From: Marivita sp. S6314
GTDB taxonomy: Bacteria > Pseudomonadota > Alphaproteobacteria > Rhodobacterales > Rhodobacteraceae
Direction: 5' to 3'
DNA length: 64,000 nucleotides
NCBI RefSeq assembly: GCF_023015985.1
Contig: NZ_JALKAO010000001.1
Span: forward strand, 434,001-498,000
Made by a program: the position numbers and the translations under genes. Positions 17,937 to 26,387 of the stretch are shown here, piece by piece. Below the pieces are notes generated by a model. That model was not told the DNA's origin. It searched no databases and saw only the letters and a list, made by a program, of their open reading frames with translations. The stretch's first letter is position 1; each line of letters begins with the position of its first letter.

Positions 17937-19643
17937 ATGAAACTCAAATCCCTTTTGATGGGTGCTGTTGCCGCTACGGCATTCGCGCCAGCCGCCTTTG
18001 CGGAGCGCGGCGCCGATGGTGAAGTCAAAATCATCTATTGGCAGGCGCCATCCATCCTGAACCCGTTCCTGTCCGGCGGCACGAAAGACGTCGAATCAGC
18101 GTCGATGATCATCGAACCGCTGGCGCGCTATAATGAAAAGGGCGAGCTGGTTCCCTGGCTTGTCGAAGAAGTCCCGACCGTTGCCAATGGCGGTGTCAGC
18201 GAAGACCTGACATCCATCACGTGGAAAATCACACCCGGCCTGACATGGTCGGATGGCACGCCTTTCACGTCTGCTGACGTGGCGTTCACCCATGAATACT
18301 GCACGCACCCCGAAGGCGGCTGCGCGCAGGTGACCAAGTTCGAAGGCGTGACCAGCGTGGAAACGCCGGACGATCTGACCGTTGTGGTCAACTTCGATGG
18401 CCCGACGCCGAACCCCTACGGCCCGTTTGTTGGTGGTGAAAGCCCGATCCTGCAGGCCGCACAATTTGCAGACTGTCTGGGGGCTGCGGCCTCCACCTGC
18501 ACCGAAGCAAACTTCAACCCGATCGGCACCGGCCCGTTTGTTGTAAACGAATTCAAGCCGAACGACGTGATCACCATGTCGGCAAACCCGAACTACCGTG
18601 ACCCGGCCAAGCCAGCGTTCGCCTCGGTGACGTTCAAAGGCGGTGGCGATGCCCGTGCGGCGGGTCGTGCGGTGATGGAAACCGGCGAATTTGACTACGC
18701 GTGGAACCTGCAGCTGGCACCTGACGTGATTGCCCAGATGGAAGCTGGCGGCAAAGGCGTGGCCGTGGCCGGTTTTGGTCCCTTGCTGGAACGCATCATG
18801 GTCAACCAGACCAACCCAAGCCCGGACCTGCCGGAAGGTGAACGCTCCACCGCGATGCACCCGCATCCGTTCCTGAAGGAACCCGCGGTCTACAAAGCCA
18901 TGTCGATGGCCATCGACCGCCCGCTTCTGGTGGAAGTCGGCTATGGTCAGGCCGGTAAAGTCGGCTGCTCCTGGGTTCCGGCCCCCGAAGCCTTCGCATC
19001 GACCTTTGACGGATGCGAAACGCAGGATCTTGATGGCGCAAACGCGCTGCTTGACGAAGCAGGCTTCATGGACACCGATGGCGACGGCATCCGCGAAGTG
19101 AACGGCGTGCCGATGTCCATCGTCTACCAGACCTCCACCAACGCTGTGCGTCAGGACTTCCAGGCGCTGATCAAGGAATGGTGGGCCCAGATCGGCATCG
19201 AAACCGAACTGCGCAACATCGACGCGTCTGTCTTCTTTGGTGGTGATGCCGGATCTCCCGACACGTTCCAGAAGTTCTACGCGGACGTGCAGATGTACGC
19301 CAACACCTTCAACGGCACCGACCCGCAGGCCTATCTTGGCAACGGTCTGTGCGACAAGGCTCCGCGTCCGGACACGCAGTGGCAGGGTGAAAACATCTCG
19401 CGCTTCTGCATGGAAGAGTTCGACGCCCTTCACGCAGAGCTGAGCGGCACTGCAGACATGAGCGAGCGTCAGCGCATCGGTCGTGAACTCAGCGCGATGA
19501 TCACGGACAATGGTGGGATGATCCCGCTGGTCCACCGTGGCCGTCTGTCGGCACACAGCTCCTCCTTGGGCGGTGTTGTGCTGAACGTTTGGGACAGCGA
19601 ATTGTGGAATGTTGCGGACTGGCACCGCATCAAGTCCAACTAA
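17937..19643 (+). CDS. Peptide ABC transporter substrate-binding protein (family 5)
   Basis: Periplasmic receptor of the DppA/OppA family, 568 residues. A signal peptide ends at about residue 22 ('AAFAPAAFA' then Glu-Arg). The mature part has the SBP_bac_5 layout: 'NPFLSGGTKDVES' near the start, 'TWKITPGLTWSDGTPFTSAD', then 'PIGTGPFVVNEFKPND'. I start it at MKLKSLLMG because AAGGAGAG lies six bases upstream. The likely ligands are short peptides or N-acyl/opine-like amino acids, judged from the M20 and DAO enzymes encoded divergently. It is followed by a stem-loop that may favour its higher expression over the permeases. Confidence 0.93.
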   Translation: MKLKSLLMGAVAATAFAPAAFAERGADGEVKIIYWQAPSILNPFLSGGTKDVESASMIIEPLARYNEKGELVPWLVEEVPTVANGGVSEDLTSITWKITPGLTWSDGTPFTSADVAFTHEYCTHPEGGCAQVTKFEGVTSVETPDDLTVVVNFDGPTPNPYGPFVGGESPILQAAQFADCLGAAASTCTEANFNPIGTGPFVVNEFKPNDVITMSANPNYRDPAKPAFASVTFKGGGDARAAGRAVMETGEFDYAWNLQLAPDVIAQMEAGGKGVAVAGFGPLLERIMVNQTNPSPDLPEGERSTAMHPHPFLKEPAVYKAMSMAIDRPLLVEVGYGQAGKVGCSWVPAPEAFASTFDGCETQDLDGANALLDEAGFMDTDGDGIREVNGVPMSIVYQTSTNAVRQDFQALIKEWWAQIGIETELRNIDASVFFGGDAGSPDTFQKFYADVQMYANTFNGTDPQAYLGNGLCDKAPRPDTQWQGENISRFCMEEFDALHAELSGTADMSERQRIGRELSAMITDNGGMIPLVHRGRLSAHSSSLGGVVLNVWDSELWNVADWHRIKSN

Positions 19644-19653
19644 TCGCACAGTC

Positions 19654-19702
19654 GGGGCGTGCATCGCGCTGATCCAATGGATCGCAGCGCGGTGCGCGCC
19701 CC
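19654..19702 (+). promoter_or_regulatory. Intercistronic stem-loop after the binding-protein gene
   Basis: A long imperfect hairpin: GGGGCG (19654-19659) pairs with CGCCCC (19697-19702), CGCGCTG (19665-19671) with CAGCGCG (19685-19691), and ATCC (19672-19675) with GGAT (19679-19682). It lies between the substrate-binding protein stop and the first permease start. No U run follows, so it more likely protects the upstream mRNA or attenuates than terminates. Confidence 0.6.
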
Positions 19703-19750
19703 ACCCATAGCTGACTCCGGAAAGAAACTCATGAACAAAGGCGCCGCCTG

Positions 19751-20788
19751 ATGCTCACTTTTGCCATCCGACGACTTGTGTTGGCCATTCCGACGCTTCT
19801 GTTCATCAGTTTTGTCATCTTCATGCTCCTGCAACTCGCGCCCGGCGATCCGATGGCGCAGGTGCCGTTGACCGTCCCGCCCGAGGTCAAGGAAAAGATG
19901 CGTCAGGCCCTGGGTGTCGGGGAACCCGCGCTGGTCCAGTACTGGAAATGGCTGGTGCAGGTGTTCTGGCTGGAACCCAAGGTGTTCATCGACTACCTGA
20001 CCAATTCCAGCACCTTGCTGGGTTGGCTGCCGGACACCAACCTCTACAACGATGAACTGCGCGTGATCTCCTGGCAGACCCGGTCGCCGGTGATGGACAT
20101 CGTGATCCAGCGTATCCCGCAAACCCTGTGGGTCGTCGGCATGTCCTATATCGTCGGCATCCTGATTGCGCTGCCCATCGGGATCTATTCCGCCTATCGC
20201 CAGTATTCGATCTTTGACCAGTCCGGCACATTCATCACGATGATCGGCTTTTCCGTGCCGCCATTCTTCACCGGCCCGCTGCTGATCGTGATCTTCTCGG
20301 TCCAGTTGGGATGGTTCCCGTCGATCTATGACACCACGCATGTGGTCAACGACTGGGCCAGCCTCAAGGTTCAGTTCAACCAGATGATCCTGCCGGTCAT
20401 GGTGCTGGCGCTGCAAACCACCGCCCAGATCAGCCGCTACATGCGCGCCTCGATGCTCGATAACCTCAACCAGGACTACGTGCGCACCGCCCGCGCCAAG
20501 GGGCTGAGCGAAGCAGTTGTGGTCGCGGTCCACGTTCTGCGCAATTCGATGATCCCGGTGATCACCGTGATTGCCCTTGGTGTGCCCGCCATCTTTGGCG
20601 GCGCGATCATCACCGAAAATGTGTTCAAGGTGAACGGGATCGGGCAGTTGCTGATCACGGCGCTGTTTGCGAATGACCTGCCCATGGTCATGACGCTGAC
20701 CTTCATCTTCGCCGTGCTGATCGTTGTCTTCAACCTCATCGCCGATATCCTCTACGGCCTTCTTGATCCGAGGATCCGCTATGACTGA
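19751..20788 (+). CDS. Peptide ABC transporter permease, DppB type
   Basis: Inner-membrane permease of 345 residues with six predicted membrane helices. The BPD_transp_1 coupling loop is visible as 'MRASMLDNLNQDYVRTARAKG' in part (EAA loop), followed by 'VIALGVPAIFGGAIITENVF'. The N-terminal 'FVIFMLLQLAPGDPM' is the standard DppB opening. A relatively long periplasmic loop (about residues 60-115) precedes the second helix. Its stop overlaps the next permease start by 8 bases (ATGACTGA). Confidence 0.93.
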   Translation: MLTFAIRRLVLAIPTLLFISFVIFMLLQLAPGDPMAQVPLTVPPEVKEKMRQALGVGEPALVQYWKWLVQVFWLEPKVFIDYLTNSSTLLGWLPDTNLYNDELRVISWQTRSPVMDIVIQRIPQTLWVVGMSYIVGILIALPIGIYSAYRQYSIFDQSGTFITMIGFSVPPFFTGPLLIVIFSVQLGWFPSIYDTTHVVNDWASLKVQFNQMILPVMVLALQTTAQISRYMRASMLDNLNQDYVRTARAKGLSEAVVVAVHVLRNSMIPVITVIALGVPAIFGGAIITENVFKVNGIGQLLITALFANDLPMVMTLTFIFAVLIVVFNLIADILYGLLDPRIRYD

Positions 20789-21761
20789 GCCCGTGCAATC
20801 CACCCCCGTCCCCATCGAAGCACTGGCCGACAAAGGCCCGCTGGAGCCGCCGCGCAGTCAGTGGAAAGACGTCTGGGACCAGTTCCGCAAACACAAAGGA
20901 GCGATGTTCGGCGGGGGATTCCTGCTCTTCATCACGCTGGCCGTTCTACTGGGCCCGTGGATCTGGCAGGTGGACCCGCAGAAACTGGATATCCGCGGCA
21001 AGGACATGCGCCCGATCTGGACGGCGCTGTGGGATTCCAACGCCAAGGTCGGCTGGCACCGGCCCTTCGGCACCGACCAGCTTGGCCGTGACCAGCTTGC
21101 CCAGATCCTGTCTGGCGGACGCGCGTCCATGGCGGTTGGCTGGGCGGCGATGATCCTCAGCCTGTTGATCGGGACGATGGTGGGTGTTCTGGCCGGGTTC
21201 ACCCGCAAACTGGACGGGCCACTGATGCGCCTGACCGACCTGTTCCTGTCGCTGCCGATCCTGCCGCTTCTGCTGGTTGCCGTGACCCTGTTCCGCCAGC
21301 CCCTGCGCGAAGCCTTTGGGCCCGAAGGCGGCATGTTCTTCCTGATTGTCGGCATCATCGCCATCACAAGCTGGATGCCCACAGCCCGCATCGTGCGTGG
21401 CGACATTCTGGCCCTGAAAGAGCGCGAATTCATCCTTGCCGCACGCTCGATCGGCACCACCCCGTTCCGCATCGTCCAGCGCCATCTGCTGCCCAACGTC
21501 CTGTCACCGATCATGGTGTCGGCCACGCTGGGCCTGGCTACAGCCATCATCACCGAATCCGCGCTCAGCTTCCTTGGCGTCGGGTTCCCGTCGGATTTCC
21601 CGACATGGGGCAAGATGCTGGCGGATGCCGTTCAGCGGATGGAGCAATTCCCCGAACGTGTGATCCTGCCCGGGATCGCGATCTCGCTCACCGTGCTCAG
21701 CGTGAATTACCTGGGCGACGGCCTGCGCGACGCGCTCGACCCCCGCATTCGCGGCAGATAA
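20781..21761 (+). CDS. Peptide ABC transporter permease, DppC type
   Basis: Second permease, 326 residues from MTEPVQSTP (ATG 20781-20783). It has the DppC N-terminal cytoplasmic stretch, the first helix at about 45-65, a periplasmic loop with 'HPFGTDQLGRD'-like sequence ('HRPFGTDQLGRDQLA'), and the EAA loop 'AARSIGTTPFRIVQRHLLPN'. Start and stop overlap with the upstream permease indicates translational coupling. It probably pairs with DppB-type permease and the fused ATPase to form one importer. Confidence 0.93.
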   Translation: MTEPVQSTPVPIEALADKGPLEPPRSQWKDVWDQFRKHKGAMFGGGFLLFITLAVLLGPWIWQVDPQKLDIRGKDMRPIWTALWDSNAKVGWHRPFGTDQLGRDQLAQILSGGRASMAVGWAAMILSLLIGTMVGVLAGFTRKLDGPLMRLTDLFLSLPILPLLLVAVTLFRQPLREAFGPEGGMFFLIVGIIAITSWMPTARIVRGDILALKEREFILAARSIGTTPFRIVQRHLLPNVLSPIMVSATLGLATAIITESALSFLGVGFPSDFPTWGKMLADAVQRMEQFPERVILPGIAISLTVLSVNYLGDGLRDALDPRIRGR

Positions 21762-21795
21762 CGCAAACGCTCGTTCCATGCGCCATGTCGGGAAC

Positions 21796-21815
21796 CCGGT
21801 CCAAATAAGGACCGG
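21796..21815 (+). terminator. Probable terminator of the peptide transporter operon
   Basis: CCGGTCC (21796-21802), loop AAATAA, GGACCGG (21809-21815), then TTTC. The 7-bp GC-rich stem with a short T run lies 35 bases after the second permease stop. It is only moderately strong, with three T residues. The rest of the 241-base gap to the next gene shows no other feature I can support. Confidence 0.55.
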
Positions 21816-22002
21816 TTTCATCCGATACGGATCACCTGTGAACACAGCGCCTGCCGTGCAACAGGACTAAAGAACGACAGCCGTCGCTTTCGCCTGATTC
21901 CAGAACGTTGTTCCAGAAATAGCCACCCCTAACACCTGACCCGCACTTGCAGGCGCCGCTCCCCTGCGCCATGTGGAACGCTGTTCTGCATTGGAGTCCG
22001 CC

Positions 22003-23061
22003 ATGTTCGAGACATTTGGATTTGAAACGCTCACCGCACCCCAGGTCGCCGTTGGTTTGGCACTGGTCCTTGGCCTTTTGTTCGGAGGCCTCGCAGAGCG
22101 CACGAAATTCTGTTTCCGCCGCAGCCTAGTGGGCGAAGATCGCCGTCAGGCACTTGGCGTTTGGATGACGGCCCTCGCGGTGGCCGTGCTTGGCACACAG
22201 GCTGGCGTGTTCACCGGACTTATCGGTTTTGAAGACCATCGCTTCATGGCGGCAGACCTGCCGTGGCTGGCCATCCTTGTCGGTGGCCTGCTGTTCGGGG
22301 CGGGGATGGTGCTGACGCGGGGCTGTGTCTCGCGGCTGACGGTTCTGTCCGCCAGCGGCAACCTGCGCGCGGTCTTTGTCCTTCTGATCTTTGCCATCAC
22401 GGCGCATGCGACCCTCAAAGGGGTGCTGGCCCCTGTCCGCACAAGCCTCGGATCGGTGACGGTGTCTCTGGGAGAGTATGCCTCCTTGGCCGCCCTGCCC
22501 GCCGGAGCTGTGCTTTGGACCGCTGTGTTCGTGATCGCAGCGCTTGTTCTGGCGTTGACATCCCGCAACAAGGTCTCGACCTTGATCATGGCCGCATTGA
22601 TCGGTCTGCTGGTGCCCGCTGGCTGGATCGGCACGGGCTTCGTGCTCTATGACGATTTTGACCCGGTCGCGCTGCAAAGCCTGTCGTTCACAGCGCCGTT
22701 TGCGGACACGCTGTTCTGGACCATCGCCTCAACCTCGATTCCGGCCAATTTCGGCGTCGGTCTGATTGGCGGCGTGATCCTTGGCGCGCTTGTCACATCC
22801 GTTGTTTTCGGCAGCTTCCACTGGCAGTCCTTTTCGGCACCCTCCGAAACCGGCCGCTACGCCAGCGGTGCGGCCCTGATGGGCGTGGGCGGCGTTCTCG
22901 CCGGAGGTTGCACAGTCGGCGCCGGTCTGGCCGGTGTGCCGACGCTTTCAATCGCAGCGCTGCTGGCCATCTCAGCCATCGCTGCGGGTGCGTTTCTCAC
23001 CAACGCCGTATTGACCCGCACCCCGGCCCGCCCCGCGCCCATCGCGCACCCGGCCGAGTAA
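22003..23061 (+). CDS. YeeE/YedE family sulfur-compound transporter
   Basis: A 352-residue integral membrane protein with about nine helices. It has the conserved cysteines used for thiosulfate relay in YeeE: in 'GGLAERTKFCFRRS' near residue 35, 'MVLTRGCVSRLTVL' in the middle and 'AGGCTVGAGLAGVPTLS' near the C-terminus. The start at MFETFGFE is supported by GGAG seven bases upstream. The family imports thiosulfate or handles other reduced sulfur compounds; the substrate here is inferred. No TusA-like partner was seen next to it. Confidence 0.87.
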   Translation: MFETFGFETLTAPQVAVGLALVLGLLFGGLAERTKFCFRRSLVGEDRRQALGVWMTALAVAVLGTQAGVFTGLIGFEDHRFMAADLPWLAILVGGLLFGAGMVLTRGCVSRLTVLSASGNLRAVFVLLIFAITAHATLKGVLAPVRTSLGSVTVSLGEYASLAALPAGAVLWTAVFVIAALVLALTSRNKVSTLIMAALIGLLVPAGWIGTGFVLYDDFDPVALQSLSFTAPFADTLFWTIASTSIPANFGVGLIGGVILGALVTSVVFGSFHWQSFSAPSETGRYASGAALMGVGGVLAGGCTVGAGLAGVPTLSIAALLAISAIAAGAFLTNAVLTRTPARPAPIAHPAE

Positions 23062-23063
23062 AC

Positions 23064-23423
23064 TCAGATATCAATCTCTCCGTCACCCGGTGCTGGCAAC
23101 GCATCGGGTGATGGCATGTCCGGTTTGCGCTTGAGCAGAATATCCCCGTTGGGCAACACCACGGGCGGTTCATAGGCCGACCAATCCTCGACCTCGTCCA
23201 GCAAGGCTTTCAGCGTCGGGCCGATCCCGTCAACGAACTCCTGCAAGGTCGGCTCGATCTCTTCGGCGAGGCCTTCAAGCTCTTTCAGCGCGGGTTCCAT
23301 TTCTTCCATCAATCCCCGGAAAAAGAGCTTTGCGCCCTCTTCCATCAGGCTCGTGCCCTCCTCCGCCCAGCTTGGGCTGGCGACGAGGGACATTGATAAG
23401 GCGGCAGCGGCAACGTGTTTCAT
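23064..23423 (-). CDS. Small exported acidic protein, Rhodobacteraceae-type hypothetical
   Basis: A 119-residue protein from MKHVAAAAL (ATG 23421-23423, with GAGGG just upstream). A signal peptide ends after 'SMSLVASPSWA'. The mature part is strongly acidic and helical, with repeats of the kind 'LMEEMEPALKEL...LAEEIEPTL', then 'VEDWSAYEPPVVLPNGDILL' and a Pro/Asp-rich tail. Homologues are sometimes labelled AAA+ family ATPase in databases, but there is no P-loop and the label is not supported. Its role, perhaps in the periplasm, is unknown. Its stop lies 2 bases from the convergent YeeE stop. Confidence 0.75.
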   Translation of the reverse strand: MKHVAAAALSMSLVASPSWAEEGTSLMEEGAKLFFRGLMEEMEPALKELEGLAEEIEPTLQEFVDGIGPTLKALLDEVEDWSAYEPPVVLPNGDILLKRKPDMPSPDALPAPGDGEIDI

Positions 23424-23454
23424 ACCCTCAATATAAGGCATCCGTCGCCCGATT

Positions 23455-24489
23455 TCACGTCAGTTCCAGATCCAGCGTCACCGGGAAATGATCAGACGCC
23501 GTCAACAGCGCGTCCCTCAGTTCCTGCGTGCGCCAACACACCGGGTCATCAAACGGATGCCAAATCCGCCAGCGCCGCGCCTTGGGCCGTAGGTCTTTCG
23601 ACACCATCACGTAATCCAGCAAGGCCTGCAGGTACCGATCTTCCTTCGAGATATAGAACCGCGCGCTGGTCGGTTGCGGTCCAATCCGGCGCGCCAAAGC
23701 TCGCGCAGCGTTGGGATCGTATAACGCGGTATCGTCCTCCCCCAGGATGATCTCGACCGAACTGCGGCCAAACAGGTTCTCGTATTCATCAAGCCCCGGA
23801 CCGTCGTTCAGATCCCCCAGAACAATCAACGGATCGCCCGCCGCAAGATGCTCCTCAACCCGCGTCCGCACCCAGATGGCCTGCGCCAACTGCTTGCGCC
23901 GGTTGGCAATCGACAACCGCATCACCTCGTCCCGGGACGTCGCCCCATGCGGCGCTTTCGATTTGAGATGCGCCCCGATCAACCGCAGCGTCTGACCAGA
24001 TGCTTTATGCGTCAGCGCCACCTCCAAAGGCGGTTTGGAAAAGACCACCTTGTCCTCGGTCGCATCTATGTCGAGGTCGATGCGAAACGTCCCGTCAAAC
24101 CGCGGCGCCCCCTCGCTTGGCGGTGTTCCCACCAAGGGCGCAGGCCCGCGCGGATCATGCACGGCATCGCAAATGTCAGGATCATAAAGCAGCGCAATTT
24201 CCTGCTGCGTGTCATTGGAAAACCCCATCAGCGCGGTGCGGGCGCGCAGATCAAATGCCGCGGCAAACGCTTCCAGCGCGCGCACCGTGTCCCGTGACCG
24301 GCTGGTATCAGGGGCCTCGATCACCATCACCGCATCCGCATCCAGCGCCGTAAACACGATGCCCAATGCTTCAAGCTGCATGGCCTTGGTGATGTTGTAC
24401 CGCGCGGACCACGCATCAGAGACCAGCACCTGCCCGGCATCGTCAAACAGCGCATCGAACCATTCGACATTGTAGGTTGCGATCCGCAT
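23455..24489 (-). CDS. Endonuclease/exonuclease/phosphatase family protein
   Basis: A 344-residue hydrolase with the EEP fold. Motifs are 'RIATYNVEWFDALF' at the N-terminus, 'VMVIEAPD' (metal Glu), 'LIGAHLKSKAPHG', 'VLGDLNDGPG' (Asp-x-Asn) and the C-terminal 'TASDHFPVTLDL' (Ser-Asp-His). The start (ATG 24487-24489) overlaps the stop of the DnaJ-domain gene by one base (TGATG), so the two are coupled. No signal peptide is seen. The target (nucleic acid, phosphoinositide or another phosphodiester) cannot be read from sequence. Confidence 0.82.
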   Translation of the reverse strand: MRIATYNVEWFDALFDDAGQVLVSDAWSARYNITKAMQLEALGIVFTALDADAVMVIEAPDTSRSRDTVRALEAFAAAFDLRARTALMGFSNDTQQEIALLYDPDICDAVHDPRGPAPLVGTPPSEGAPRFDGTFRIDLDIDATEDKVVFSKPPLEVALTHKASGQTLRLIGAHLKSKAPHGATSRDEVMRLSIANRRKQLAQAIWVRTRVEEHLAAGDPLIVLGDLNDGPGLDEYENLFGRSSVEIILGEDDTALYDPNAARALARRIGPQPTSARFYISKEDRYLQALLDYVMVSKDLRPKARRWRIWHPFDDPVCWRTQELRDALLTASDHFPVTLDLELT

Positions 24490-25172
24490 CACGCGGGTTC
24501 TCGGGCCGAGATCTCTTCCCATGCGCGATTGATGGCAATCAGGCGTTTTTCCGACAGTTTTACCGCTTCCTCGGGCACCCCACGGGCGATCATCACGTCC
24601 GGATGACTGTCCCGCACCAGCTTGCGCCAAACCCCGCGAATGTCATCCAGCGACATATCCGCAGACACGCCCAGAACGTCAAACGGGTCCGGCTCTGCAT
24701 CGGGTACAAAGCGCGATTTCAACCGCCGGAACGATCCTTCGGGCAACTCGAAAATCTCGGCCACCTCAAGCAGGAACGCGTCTTCGCCGGGATGATAGGT
24801 GCCGTCGGCCATGGCGATATGGAACAGCCCTTCCATCAGGTCACACAAGGTTCCATGATCCTCCCGGAACATCGCACGGATGCGCCGCGCATAATCTTCG
24901 AACCCCGCCACGTCCTGACGCGCCAGATTGAACACCCGGGCCGCGCCGGCCTCATCCTCGGGGGAGATATTGAAAACCTCACGAAACGCCATGACTTCGT
25001 CCCGGGTCACCCGCCCGTCCGCCTTGGCCATCTTTGCCGACAAGGCAATCACCGCAATGGTAAAGGCCACCGTCTTTTCAGGCGGCGTCCGCAGGCGGTC
25101 AAACACCTGCGACAGGCTTTCGCCATTGGCCAATGCGGCAACGGCGTCGGTGATACGGGTCCAGATCGACAT
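24489..25172 (-). CDS. TerB/DjlA-like protein with C-terminal J domain
   Basis: A 227-residue cytoplasmic protein. Residues about 30-145 form a TerB-like helical domain ('AKADGRVTRDEVMAFREVF', 'MADGTYHPGEDAFL', acidic metal-binding type). Residues about 160-227 form a J domain with the diagnostic His-Pro-Asp in 'VRDSHPDVMIA', which stimulates DnaK ATPase. E. coli DjlA has an N-terminal membrane anchor that is missing here, so this is a soluble version. It is translationally coupled to the downstream EEP hydrolase. Confidence 0.85.
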   Translation of the reverse strand: MSIWTRITDAVAALANGESLSQVFDRLRTPPEKTVAFTIAVIALSAKMAKADGRVTRDEVMAFREVFNISPEDEAGAARVFNLARQDVAGFEDYARRIRAMFREDHGTLCDLMEGLFHIAMADGTYHPGEDAFLLEVAEIFELPEGSFRRLKSRFVPDAEPDPFDVLGVSADMSLDDIRGVWRKLVRDSHPDVMIARGVPEEAVKLSEKRLIAINRAWEEISAREPA

Positions 25173-25215
25173 GTCATGCAGTTTAAAGGACGCCGCCGGG
25201 TTTGTCAGTGCGGCA

Positions 25216-25695
25216 TCACAGAAGCTTTTGCATCAAAACCAGATCCAACCACCGGCCAAACTTGTGACCAACCTCGGGCAGACGGCCCACCTCGCGGAAC
25301 CCCAGGGCCGCGTGAAACGCAATCCCGTCGGCGTTCTCACCGCTCACACCTGCAATCAACGCATGAACGCCTTCGGCGCGTGCCACGTCTTCCAGATGCG
25401 CCATCAGGCGGCGCCCGAGCCCCCACCCACGCGCCGGTGGCGCAAGCACGATCGAGTGCTCTTTCACCTGCGCATATCCCGGGCCGGACCGGAACGCGAA
25501 ATAGGTGGCAAAGCCCAACACGCGGTCCGCTTCCGCGGCCACCACGAACGCCGGTCCCCGGGCGTCAATGTCTGCCAGGATATCCTGCGCGGGCTTGCGA
25601 CATGTCGTAAAGGTGATGGTGGTCGCATCGACGATCTCGTTGACGATGTCCGCAATTGCCCCGGCATCTTCGGGTTTTGCCTGCCGGATGATCAT
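25216..25695 (-). CDS. GNAT family N-acetyltransferase (phosphinothricin acetyltransferase-like)
   Basis: A 159-residue single-domain acetyltransferase. The acetyl-CoA motif A is 'RGWGLGRRLMAHLEDVA' (R-x-x-G-x-G), preceded by the strand 'HSIVLAPPA' and followed by 'IAFHAALGFREVGRLPEVG', the motif B of the Pat/MnaT subgroup, which acetylates small amines such as methionine sulfone, sulfoximine or phosphinothricin. The start overlaps the VOC gene stop in ATGA (25692-25695). Confidence 0.83.
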   Translation of the reverse strand: MIIRQAKPEDAGAIADIVNEIVDATTITFTTCRKPAQDILADIDARGPAFVVAAEADRVLGFATYFAFRSGPGYAQVKEHSIVLAPPARGWGLGRRLMAHLEDVARAEGVHALIAGVSGENADGIAFHAALGFREVGRLPEVGHKFGRWLDLVLMQKLL

Positions 25696-26312
25696 CGCAA
25701 TCGCCGCAGCCCGCCCGATGTCTCGAACTCTGCCCGCAAACCCGGCGGCGTGCCGGGCTGGAACCGGACCCGCGCATCGGTGAAATACGGCGACAGGCGA
25801 TCCGCTAAAAGCGCGGCCTCGCGATGGGTCACCACAAGCGACGTCAAGCGCAGGTCAGTCGGTGGCAGGCTCTTCCCCGGCGGGTTGGACGTATGCCATT
25901 GGATGATCGCCGGAAACAGCCCGTCAAAGGGCAAGCACCCGTCATCAGGCACAATCATCGTCCAGCGCACATCCCCACGCGACAGGTGAACCGGCTCTCC
26001 CAGATCCGGGAACGCCTTCAAGGCCGCGGATATGTCCTCACAGCGCAGGATCCACTTGTCGAGCCGCGCCGCCCCTTGGAACCGGTCAAGACCAAACCAG
26101 CGCGGATAGGCGGGTTTAGGCTGTGCCGGGTCCGTTGCGATGGCTTCGAAATAAAGCCCGTCCGCAAGGCCCAGCAACCGGTTATGCGTGGCATAATGCG
26201 TGTGCTGCCCCCCCGGACCCAGGTCAATCCCCAGCGCAGTTTCGCTATGCGTGACCGCGTCCGCCAGTGTTTCACCGGCAACCGCGATGTGATCCAAGGT
26301 GAACATCGGCAC
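25692..26312 (-). CDS. VOC family protein (glyoxalase-like)
   Basis: A 206-residue protein beginning with the vicinal-oxygen-chelate strand 'FTLDHIAVAGETLADAV' and a His-containing 'GGQHTHYATHNRLLGL', which matches the glyoxalase_3 type domain. It has no second obvious paired module. It is coupled to the downstream GNAT gene (ATGA overlap). Metal binding and substrate are uncertain. Confidence 0.75.
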   Translation of the reverse strand: MPMFTLDHIAVAGETLADAVTHSETALGIDLGPGGQHTHYATHNRLLGLADGLYFEAIATDPAQPKPAYPRWFGLDRFQGAARLDKWILRCEDISAALKAFPDLGEPVHLSRGDVRWTMIVPDDGCLPFDGLFPAIIQWHTSNPPGKSLPPTDLRLTSLVVTHREAALLADRLSPYFTDARVRFQPGTPPGLRAEFETSGGLRRLR

Positions 26313-26331
26313 GCCCCTTCTGCCAAAGCTG

Positions 26332-26353
26332 CGTTTTCCGTCAACGGAAAACG
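26332..26353. repeat. Palindromic element upstream of the VOC gene
   Basis: CGTTTTCCGT (26332-26341) and ACGGAAAACG (26344-26353) form a perfect 10-bp inverted repeat around CA, in the 75-base gap between the mutase stop and the VOC gene start. The core TTTCCGT-N2-ACGGAAA also occurs in the hairpin at 39391-39414, so this is a shared element and not a one-off. It could serve as terminator for the mutase gene or be a dispersed repeat. Confidence 0.6.
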
Positions 26354-26387
26354 ACGAACGCGTCGACGCGTTCGCCGCGCTATCGTA

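Noticed and set aside
18096-19664. A 522-codon frame opposite the peptide-binding protein gene
   Set aside because: His/Arg-rich with no family motif and no ribosome site; antisense shadow of the family 5 binding protein.
19640-20833. A 397-codon minus frame across the DppB permease gene
   Set aside because: Asp/His/Gln-rich, low-complexity pattern typical of the complement of a membrane protein gene; same for 54779-55924 opposite the TRAP permease.
23064-23423. AAA+ ATPase label for the small acidic exported protein
   Set aside because: There is a signal peptide and no P-loop; 119 residues is too short for an AAA+ module.
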